Shown here: one piece after another, positions 23,332-32,700 of the stretch
How positions within the stretch are numbered: the first letter of the stretch is position 1
Layout: each line of letters starts with the position of its first letter
The notes under the pieces: generated by a model
What the model saw: the letters and a program-made list of their open reading frames with translations, nothing else
Told to the model about the DNA's origin: nothing
Databases searched by the model: none
Made by a program: the position numbers and the translations under genes
Source of the DNA: Clarkia xantiana subsp. parviflora
Taxonomy: Eukaryota; Streptophyta; Magnoliopsida; Myrtales; Onagraceae
Direction: 5' to 3'
Length of the DNA stretch: 64,000 bases
Assembly (NCBI GenBank): GCA_036873135.1
Contig: JAPTYO010000007.1
Coordinates: forward strand, 18,086,763-18,150,762

Positions 23332-25545
23332 ATGGCATCGACAAGCATGCAAGTGCCGAGATTGACGAAGGATAACTACGATAGATGGTGTATCCAAATG
23401 AAGGCCCTTTTGGGATCGCTTGACGTGTGGGAGCTCGTGGAGACCGAGTTCGAGGAACCCGAAACGACGACGGAGATGACAAAAGAGGAGAAGGATGAAT
23501 TGAGGGAGCAAATGAAGAAGGAGAAGAAGGCCTTGTTCACAATATATCAAGGTCTTGATGAAGCCACGTTCGAGATAGTCGCTGTGGCCGAGACATCATA
23601 CGAAGCATGGGGAATACTCCAAAAGGCGTTCGGTGGCGTCGAAAAGGTTAAGAAAATTCGCCTACAAGCTCTTCGTGCTCAATTCGAGTCCCTCCACCAA
23701 GAAAGCTCGGAATCTATCTCCGACTATTTCATGAGGGTCATTTCAATCACGCATCAAATGCGGAGAAATGGAGAAAATTTGGAAGATGTTCGAGTCATAG
23801 AGAAGATCTTGAGATCCATCGATCCTAAGTTTGACCTTGTGGTCGTGGCGATCGAAGAGTCCAAAGACTTAGAAGAGATGTCCGTTGAGCAACTCATGGG
23901 TTCTCTACAAGCCCATGAACAACGACTTATGAAGCGAGGATAAGGAAAGTCCTTGGAGCAAGCTTTATAACCGAAGTTGACGTTGAAGAATGACGGACCA
24001 CGAGGTGGCTTCCAAAGAGGAAGATTCACAACACGGCGAGGAAGAGGTGGTCGAACAACAACCACCAACGAACCTGCTGATAGAGAATCAGATGGACGAG
24101 GAGGAGGTCGTGGTCGTAGTCGAGGTCGCAGACGAGGTCGTAGTGGACGGAGCAGATCGGAAATCCAATGCCATGTTTGTAAAAAGTATGGCCACTATGC
24201 AGCAGAATGTTGGTATAACACCGACAATGACGGAGAAAATGCGAATCTTGCGGAGAAGACCGACGATAATAGAGTACTCTTGATGGCCTACGATGGAGCG
24301 GTGGCGTCAGAATCCGTCACATGGTTCATTGATACGGGAGCATCCAATCATATGTGTGGGCGAAAAGAATTTTTTGCGGAGCTTGATGAAAGGCGTGATG
24401 GGCATGTTACCTTTGGTGATCTCTCCCGACGACCAATCGAAGGTAAATGTAAAATCTTCTTCGCACTCAAGAATGGGCAGCAACTCTGCATCTCTGATGT
24501 TCCCGATATGAAAAACAATGTTCTAAGTGTCGGACAGCTGCTCGAGAAAGGATATGACGTCCACATGAAGGATCACGCTCTTAGCATCCGTGATAAAAAT
24601 AACAAACTTATCACGAATGTGACCGTGACTAAGAATAGGATGTTTCCTCTACGGCTGAGCACACATGAGGAGAATTGCTTGAAGGTGACAACCATGGACA
24701 GCTCATCTCTCTGGCACATCAGGTATGGGCATCTCAATTTTGAGGCGTTGAAGCTACTGGAAAGGAAGAACATGGTACGAGGCTTGCCAAAGATCGACCG
24801 TCCCAACGGCGTGTGCGAAACATGTGTCATCGGGAAGCAACAAAGAAATCCATTCAAGAAGTATCCTTTGAAGAGAGCAAGAGGCCGTCTCGACTTAGTC
24901 CATTCCGATGTGTGCGGACCGATCAAGCTCATGTCCATTGGCGGAAATAGGTATTTCTTGACCTTTACCGATGATTATAGTGGCAAGACTTGGATTTATA
25001 TGATGAAGCAGAAGAGCGAAGTCTTAACGAAGTTCAAGGAGTTCAAAAGCATGGTCGAGAAGCAAAGCGGTCGTCATCTGAAGTGCTTGCGGACCGACCG
25101 AGGAGGCGAATACACTTCGCGCGAGTTTGATAAGTTTTGCAAAGAGAACAGGACCGTGCATCAACTCACCATGCTGCAAACCCCACAACAAAATGGAGTC
25201 TCCAAGAGGAAGAACCAGACGATCTTGAATTTAGTTCGGTGCATGTTGAAGGAGAGAGATGTCCCGAAAGAATTTTGGGGAGACGCTGTTGCTACTTCAG
25301 TTTATTTTCCCAACAGGTTTCCAACCAAGCGAATTGGAGACATGACACCGGAGGAGGCAGGGAGCAAGAAGAAGCTGTGCATCGATCATCTTCGAGTTTT
25401 CGGATGCGTGGCATATGCAAAATTGCAAGGAAGCCAGAAGTGCGTCATGATCGGATATGACGAGAATGCAAGCGGCTACAAGTTATATAACCCCGTCACA
25501 AAGAGGGTTGTGATCTCAAGAGATGTCGAGTTCGACGAAGGATAA
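23332..25545 (+). pseudogene. Copia gag-protease-integrase of element 2, nonsense-interrupted, no RT domain
   Basis: Gag starts at 23332 (MASTSMQVPRLTKDNYD). Two in-frame stops fall in the gag-to-nucleocapsid linker: TAA at 23941-23943 and another about 24 bases on. The same frame then runs openly to 25545. It has an RG-rich linker, a CCHC knuckle (CHVCKKYGHYAAEC), the protease motif IDTGASNHMC, the integrase zinc region (HIRYGHLNF, CETCVIGKQQ) and an integrase core with FTDDYSG, RTDRGGEY and QNGVSKRKN, so the DDE residues are present. It closes at TAA after VEFDEG. A degenerate continuation to about 25810 matches element 1. No RT follows. Element 1 is clearly its nearest relative here. Confidence 0.85.
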
Positions 25546-26040
25546 GCATGGAGCTGGGAGATTAATAATGACTAACCAAAGAAGGTTATTGAAGTAGAAG
25601 AGTCTCAAACAAAAGAAGTCCAACGTGTTGAGGTTCAAGAACCAGTATCACCCCCGCATGTTGCTACTCATCAAGAAGAAGGCGACTCGAGTGAATCACC
25701 AGTGCTGAGGACAAGGCGGATCCGAGACGTATACGATTCCGCGCAAGTCGTTGAAGTGAATGATGATGAAGAATTGTATGGTAATCTATGTCTCTCTGCA
25801 GGATGTGAAGTCAAAGAGACTGTGTGGAGAAAGAAAAAGACGACAACGCATGGAAGATTCAAGGATCCTGGAGTGCGAAGACATAGATGGAGCACGGGTT
25901 GTCGACAAAGACAAACTCCAGAAGACCACCAAGCATACTCAAGTGGTTATGAAAAAGATAAGCACAAGACCAGACAAGTTACAAGGAGAAGTCATGAAGA
26001 TCGTATGGACGACAACGGAAGAAACAAGTTTAAGGGGGGA

Positions 26041-26273
26041 TATTGGAAAATGTAAACTTGTTTAAGTGCATTGCATTAGATGGTTCATGTATTTAGAGTT
26101 ACATGCATTTGATAGAACCTAGATTCATGCATTTAGAGATACAATGTATTTAGGGTCTTCCATATGTACCTATAAATATGTGATCAAATGAAGGTGAAAT
26201 CATCAAGTTGAGTTGACAACAATAAATCTCTCATTCCCTCTCCACATCTCTCACACACATTCATACACCAACA
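26041..26273 (+). repeat. Right LTR of Copia element 2 (long form)
   Basis: 233 bp. The extra 40 bp relative to the left LTR contain a second copy of a TGCATTTAGAG-like segment, which suggests local duplication in this LTR or deletion in the other. Confidence 0.85.
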
Positions 26274-26471
26274 AGACAGTAGAACAAATTATGTCACATA
26301 AGATTGCTGCCTTATAAAAGGTTCGATAGAACGTCATAATCTAGTCATTTTGGTAACATTTTGAATAGATTGATAGACCCATGCCCCATCAGAAACTTGT
26401 TCAGCTTCTTTATTTAGGATGTTGTTCTCAATACCAACTTCATCGGAAACTTCAATAGTTTCATCAAATCA

Positions 26472-27290
26472 TCATTAACTAGTCTTAATTAGTCTCTAGC
26501 TAGCTATTTGTAGAAGATAAAGAGCTACAACATGTTAATATTCAATTTTGAGATACTTGATTCCGCGTTAAGTTAGTAAGATACTTGATTCCACGTTAAA
26601 TCAGTATCAACAAATGCAGGGTGTGTACACGTTTTTTTTAGAGTTAACAAGTCTTTAAGTTCATGATGTTTGATTACTTTTGAGTTTTGGTCCATGATGT
26701 TTTTTTTGTCTAGTTTTGGTACTATATGTTTGCAGATTTTTCTAGTTTTGGTCCGACTGTTCCGTCCATTTTTTCCGTTAAGTGACATGTGCAAGTCACG
26801 TGATCCACCCTAAAATTTCAATTTTGTTCAAATTTAGGGGGAATTGACCCATTGAACTAGCTAGGTTTAGGGTGCTAATTCCCCCTAAATTTGAACAAAA
26901 TTAGTTTATGGTGGATCACGTGATTTGCACACGTCACTTAACGGAAAAAATTGACGGAATGTAACGGTCGGATCAAAACCAGAAAAATCTGCAAACATAT
27001 GGTACCAAAACTAGGCAAAAAGAAAAATCATGAATCAAAACCCAAAAGTGGTCAAACATTATGGACCAAAATATCTGTTATTTTTTTTTTTTTTTTTTAA
27101 TGCTTATGTATAATTTATATTCAAGTTATCTTTGACGAAGTTATTTTTTGGGCAAAGTTAACGAAGTTCACAATGCATGCATGCGGTTGTTTTGATCACA
27201 ATGAATAATACTAGTTCGTTTGACCAATCATATTCAACTCTTTAATTTTTACCTATTTATGAAACGTGAATTAGTAGTTACCGATGGATA
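26472..27290 (-). other. Orphan PGIP-type upstream region without a gene
   Basis: 26472-26635 and 27090-27290 match the 5' flank of PGIP-like copies 2 and 3 (shared landmarks AGCTATTTGTAGAAG, GTTAATATTCA, ATGCATGCATG and GAATAATACTAGTT). The coding sequence expected immediately to the left is absent. A duplicated AGATACTTGATTCC block lies at 26551-26592. A hairpin MITE splits the region. I infer a lost or deleted PGIP paralogue. Confidence 0.65.
26636..27085. mobile_element. Hairpin MITE with long inverted arms (about 450 bp)
   Basis: Two arms of about 200 bp pair around a centre near 26858. The outer ends read GTTAACA (left) and the complement of ATAACAGATATTTTGGTCC (right). Inside are matching AAATTTAGGGGGAATT and GTGGATCACGTG segments. 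The corresponding upstream region of copy 3 (about 44785-44800) has no insertion, giving an empty-site comparison. Related fragments occur at 14725-15095. Noncoding. Confidence 0.75.
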
Positions 27291-29012
27291 TCGTACTCTC
27301 CTTGATCTGATTTACGTCAGGCCTTTTTGGTCTTTGTCGCACCTCCCCCTTAAGTAATCCTACAATAAGGGATAGACTAGGATATTTTTCGGTGAACCCT
27401 CTCTGAATCCTAAGTCAGACTCTGTTTAAAGAGATATAATAATGTAGAGAGTGAGTGATTAACCTTTGAATGAAAGTAATGAGGGGTATTTATATGGATT
27501 TGGGGCCTTATCCTAGATAGGAGGTAATCATGTGTGGAATAATGTCATTCTAGGATAATTATCTCACTAATCGCGGATAGACTATGCTAAACTTGTTTGA
27601 GAATGGAGGGATTGACAATGCTTATGACAGGATCCAAATCGTTCTTTTTATGAATGTAGAGGTGTGAAGCTTCACAAGGCCTGAGGGGGGGGGGGGGGGG
27701 GGGGGGGGGGTGTTTGTGTATTACTCTTGTTGGAGGGTATGACCTCTAATGCTTCTAGTTCGGGTGAACCATGAGACTACCAAATCAATCAAACCAAGTA
27801 ACTTGTTCCGATTGGTTTGTACTACCAAACCGATCTGATCAAGTAGCTTGGTCCGATCGGTTTGAGGCATCGGAGCAAAGTACTTGGTCCGATCGGTCCG
27901 TTCGAGATCTGGAAATCAACATTTTCTTGTAGTGATAATTCATCGACAAACAGAGGAATCAAGAAGAAGAAGATGGAGCTGTTGGATTTCAAAAAGTTGT
28001 TAAGTTAGTTAACTAGTTTTCGAACCAGCCGACTTGAAGATTCCGGTCCAGCTGACACCGGTTCATATCGATTTTAACATATTTTATAATTTTTATTCCA
28101 TTTGATTTTCTTGCAGATTTTGTACATGGGGTTTCCTATGTTAGTTGTTCTGACTTGTAGTGATTTAGTTAGTGAGCATCATGGTAGTGTTAGTGTCGTT
28201 GTAACTTAGGCTCATCTAATATCGGGTTCTTTCATATCATCAAGTAATACAATATCTAATTTATCCAATACTACTTCTATTATAAATTATTTCATTTTCA
28301 TCTTTGGTGGTGTTTGATCTAAGCCAATTCTTCCTCGAATCAGTGCGAGTGTTTGTGAGCTTGCATAATCAAAATTCAACAACATAGCATATAGTTGATG
28401 ATGCTTCTTTTAGTTCTATGGCTGACGTTCGTGCGAGTCATACGGTTCGTATCGTATCATGTTCGTATCGTGTTCTAGAGGATCAACTCAAACATGACCT
28501 AACATTGTGGCGTGCCAATTTAGTTCAGCACAAACACGACACGGAAAATTGGCACGAAAAACCTATAGTAAATTGAATTACAAATTTACACATAACGAAT
28601 TTTCAACTAAAATTTAAAAAATACTGAGTATAAAGAGTTTAATTCAAACTTCATAAATTACTATTACAAAAATAGGTCATGCTAGGATATAAGTTTACTT
28701 TAATAGGATTTAATATCATTATATACATAAATAACTATTGTGTTATAGAGTCGTGTTGTGTCACCGATATCAAACACGAACACGAAATAAAATCTTTTAA
28801 AACAATTTTGCTACGGCTAGATTTAGCATGCCATAAAATTCATGGATCCAAACTCGTAACTTTTCTGGTCTTATTCGTGTCGTGCACGAGGCCTATCGTG
28901 CACGACAGGATGACTTGACATAAAAATATTGTTTTCTTTAGAAAGGATAATGAAGATGCTTATTCCGCTAGAGGATTAATACTAATTTGACCGATCAATC
29001 TTCAAGTTTCTC
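27291..29012. other. Intergenic region without a recognised gene
   Basis: No convincing coding region. It contains a 26-base poly(G) run, three near-copies of AGTANCTTGNTCCGATNGGTT at about 27800-27900, and sequence around 28430-28920 rich in CGTGTCGTG/CACGACACG motifs in both orientations, which may be a decayed terminal-inverted-repeat element. Confidence 0.4.
27685..27710. repeat. Poly(G) homopolymer, 26 bases
   Basis: An uninterrupted run of 26 G. Such runs are rare in plant DNA outside gaps and polypurine tracts; either a true tract able to form a quadruplex or an assembly artefact. Confidence 0.9.
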
Positions 29013-29017
29013 CACCA
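28966..29017 (-). other. Fragment of PGIP-type upstream sequence, left of the Gypsy insertion
   Basis: GGATTAATACTAATTTGACC and the following bases resemble the distal 5' flank of PGIP-like copies 2 and 3. The match resumes at 39954 on the other side of the Gypsy element, so the element appears to have inserted into this duplicate flank. Confidence 0.45.
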
Positions 29018-29655
29018 TGATGGGCTCCGGCGGAGGCCGTTAGGCCCCTTAACGATTGACAAACGGCATTTAGGCCCGTTGGGCTAGGAGCTGGAGGGCT
29101 AAGGGCTCCGACAGAAGGAGGCTCCGACATCGAAAGGCCCCGAGCAAGTATGGCCCCGATAGGGGAGGGCACTGAAAATATCGGACCTGGACGTAGTCGG
29201 TCCCGATATGGGAGTTGAAGCCACTCCCCGAGACCGAATCCTTAAACGACTTAACTTGGGAGCCTCTAATAACGATCGAGGCTCGCCAGTAAAAGCACAA
29301 TCCCGGAAATCTCGCCACGATCACAGTAGTGGCATAATGGGCGAGATTTGGGGGATGCGAATAACCGCACGAGATACATGGCCAGATACACGGCGAAATA
29401 TGTGGGATAACGGATCATGATCCAACGGCCTAACCAGGTAACTGGGGTAACTTTTCCTCTATAAAAGGAGGGAAGTTATCCCAGATTAGGGTTACGTTTT
29501 ACACACACATTTATTGCTTACTTGCGCTGTTGGCCACCATACTTACGTTAAGCATCGGAGAGGGATTCTGGGCCACTGCCCTCTATCCCCTTCTGCAGGA
29601 TTGCGAGGAGCTAAGGAATCCGTCACCGTAACCGGAGTTCCGCCGTGATCCAACA
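29018..29655 (+). repeat. Left LTR of the Gypsy element
   Basis: 638 bp, starts TGATGGGC and ends CCAACA. Contains the promoter; the reading frames inside it recur identically in the other LTR and are not separate genes. Confidence 0.95.
29459..29468 (+). promoter_or_regulatory. TATA box of the Gypsy LTR promoter
   Basis: CTATAAAAGG in the 3' part of the LTR, followed within about 40 bp by AGATTAGGGTTACG, where transcription would be expected to begin. The same motif in the right LTR is at 39757-39766. Confidence 0.6.
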
Positions 29656-29656
29656 T

Positions 29657-29674
29657 TGGCGCCGTCTGTGGGAA
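29657..29674 (+). other. Primer binding site of the Gypsy element
   Basis: TGGCGCCGTCTGTGGGAA begins one base after the LTR; its TGG start fits pairing with the CCA end of a tRNA. I did not assign the tRNA. Confidence 0.75.
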
Positions 29675-29722
29675 ACGCAACAAAAAGTCAAAAGTAAGTT
29701 TGCTTTCCTCTGATTCCATATC

Positions 29723-32700
29723 ATGGCTGGCAACAGACCACAACGTTCAGGCAAGCAGGTGCCGGCCACCAGCACCCACCCGGAGGATGCTGCCCAGCAT
29801 CAGGATCTGAGAGATGAAGGTGACAGCACTCGCCGGAACGAAGCACCTCCCCCAAATCCGGAACTGGCCAGGGTAGTGGCAGAGGCCATGCCCCTATTCA
29901 TGGAGGCCATGGAGGCCCTCCTGGATCGAAAAGAAGCTGCTAGAAGGCAAACCGACCTGCCACCACTTCCCCCGCGGCGAGATGCTCCTAGAGGGGAGGC
30001 GGCTGACAACCTGCCACCGCCCCCTCCGAGGAGGGAACAGCCCGTTCCCCCTAACCCAGCACCGGTGGAGAACTTCGTGGTCGATGGACCAGGGCCCGTG
30101 CAACAAAGAACAATCCCATTGAATGGTCCCCTCACCCCCGACCAGGTAGTGAAGATTGTGGGTATTTGTATGGGAGATCAGAAACCCATGATGTCAGAGT
30201 TGGGAAGTCAGGAAACCCATCCTTTCGTTCCCAGGTTGATCCACACCCTGGCCCCGCCAGGCTTGGGTATCCCAAAGATAGATGAATACGACGGAGTTGC
30301 GGACCCGGTCCGCCACGTGCAGAAGCACCTGACAGCTTGCATGGGCAGGACCCCGGACGAAGACGTTATCTGTGCATTGTTCCCGAGTACTTTGGGAGAA
30401 AAGGCGATGACATGGTTCTACAGTCTGCCCACTGGATGTATAACCTGTTGGAAGGACATGCACCAGCGATTCATCGCTCAGTACCAGGGGCGTCGACGAT
30501 TACTGAAGAGTGTTAGGACCCTACACGAGGTGGTCCAGAAGCCTGACGAGTCGTTAGCTCAGTACTACCAGCGTTACACGGCTAACATGACCGAGCTAGA
30601 CGAGGAGATATCGGAGGGCGAGGCCATTCGTATCTTCATAAATAACCTCAGCCCTCCCTATGGCTCCGACTTACTCCACAGCGTCGCGGCCAAAAGCGTC
30701 TGGAACATGGAGGCGCTCCAGGCGAGGGTAAAGCAGCAAATCGACGTCCAAGAATCGAAAATCGCTGCCGGAGAGCTGGCTCCTCCTAAGGGGCGTGAGG
30801 GAAAGCAATTCTTCAAATCATCGGATAACCGACACAAAAAAGATAGCTCCGAAGGCAGCCGAAGTCGTGGACGCTCTGATCGGAGGGAGGATAGGCGTCC
30901 GAACCGGAGGGATGGTCAGAAGGAGGAGTTTACTCCTCTCAACAGACCCTTAAAAGAAGTCCTGGCGGTAATGGAGAAACAAGGCCTGGCTCGTTTCCCC
31001 AAGAAGAAAGAAGGAGAAAAGTTGGGCTCTCGCACCGACCGATACTGCCGATTCCATCGGGCCCCCGGACACGACACCGACCAGTGTCGGGAGTTGAAGA
31101 AGGAAATAGAGAAGCTTATCCAGAGGGGAAAGCTAAAGGAGTTCGTGGGAGACTCACGCTGCAAGCCCCGTTCTCGCTCCCGGTCAAGGTCCAAGTCTCG
31201 ATCGAGGTCCCCAAGAAAAAGGAGGTCTTCTGCCACAGAGCCTCCGGAAGGTCCCTCAGGGTCCCGACAGAAGAGGGTTATTAACGTGATCCATGGAGGG
31301 TTCGCTGCGGGAGGTGACACGTCGGCCTCTCGGGAGCGTTATGCCAACCAAGTGCCAGTCGCGGTGGTTTTGGGAAAAAGATCGCGGTCGTGGACTCCGA
31401 AGGAAGAGATGGAGATCACCTTCTCGGCGAAGGATCTGGAGGGAGTGGAGGCCCCCCACGAAGATGCCCTAGTAGTAACGCTGGATGTAGGAGGGTTCGA
31501 GGTAAAGAGAATCCTCATTGATGGAGGGAGCTCCTCCGACATCCTCTTCTCCGACGCCCTGGAGCAGATGGGAAAGAAGAAGAAAGATTTGCGGGAGGTT
31601 AACTTCCCGATGGTAGGATTTTGTGGCACAACCTCTTATCCGTTAGGGGTTATCACACTGCCCGTGTGGTTCGGCAGTGGCTGGAAAATGGAGAAGCGAG
31701 ATGTGGAGTTCGTGGTGGTCGAATCCACAGGAACGTACAATGCAATCATTGGAAGAACCACCATCAACCCTCTAATGGCGGTAGCCTCAACCGTCCACCA
31801 AAAACTGAAGTTCCCGACTGAGAATGGGGTAGGCGAGGTGAAAGGCGACCAGGTGGCGTCGAGACGATGCTATGTCAACGCCACCAGGAGATCAAGGAAG
31901 GAGGCCATGTCAGTGCTCCAGACAGACACTGACCCTCGAGAGGAGTTTGGGCGTCCCGCCCCCATGGAGGACCTAAAGGAAGTCGAGATAGATGGGCCCG
32001 AGAGGAAGGTAAAAATCGGATCTGCCCTGTTCGACGAAAGGGCCCAGGAGTTGATTGCGCTCTTGCAAGAATTTAAGGAGCTGTTTGCCTGGTCCCCGAG
32101 TGATATGCCAGGAATCAGCCGAGACGTGATCGAGCACGAACTGAATATTGACCCTGTAATCAAGCCGATAGCACAGAAGAGACGTCCGATGGGGGCAGAT
32201 AAGAGGATTGCCATTCAGCAAGAGGTGGGCAGGCTGCTCGACGCCGGATTCATTAGGGAGATCCGATTTCAGACGTGGGTTGCCAACCCAGTGCTGGTAA
32301 GGAAGAGCAACGGGAAGTGGAGGATGTGTGTCGACTTCCGCGACCTAAACAAGGCCTGTCCGAAGGACTGTTATCCGCTCCCGCGGATCGATCAACTGGT
32401 GGATGCTACATCGGGGCATGAGTTGCTGAGCTTTATGGATGCTTATTCTGGTTATAACCAGATAAAGATGGCGGAGAAGGATGCCCAACACACCGCCTTC
32501 TACGCTGACAGCGAGGTCTTCCAGTACGATGTCATGCCTTTTGGCCTGGTAAATGCGGGGGCGACCTATCAGAGAATGGTGAACAAATTATTCGGGGATA
32601 TGATCGGAGACACTATGGAGGCTTATGTAGATGACATGCTGGTGAAATCTCGACGAGCATCGGATCATGTCGATAATTTGGCTATGGCCTTCGAGAGGAT

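Larger units (their letters stand above)
23108..26273 (+). mobile_element. Copia LTR retrotransposon 2, reverse transcriptase deleted
   Basis: The LTRs at 23108-23300 (193 bp) and 26041-26273 (233 bp) are flanked by a perfect target duplication, AGACA (23103-23107; 26274-26278). The left LTR is followed by TGGTATCAGAGC (23303-23314), and AAGTTTAAGGGGGGA precedes the right one. The right LTR starts TA rather than TG and has a 40-bp segment absent from the left. Coding sequence is clearly related to element 1, only 86 bp away. It too lacks reverse transcriptase and RNase H, with the same join after the LCLSAGC motif. Confidence 0.9.

Noticed and set aside
29070..29420. Reading frames inside the Gypsy LTR (84 and 70 codons), repeated identically at 39368-39718
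   Set aside because: They lie wholly within the LTR on opposite strands and are identical only because the LTRs are identical. No protein signature.
31141..31250. Arg-Ser-rich stretch considered as a separate SR splicing protein
   Set aside because: It lies inside the continuous gag-pol frame between the gag knuckle and protease, where basic linkers are normal.
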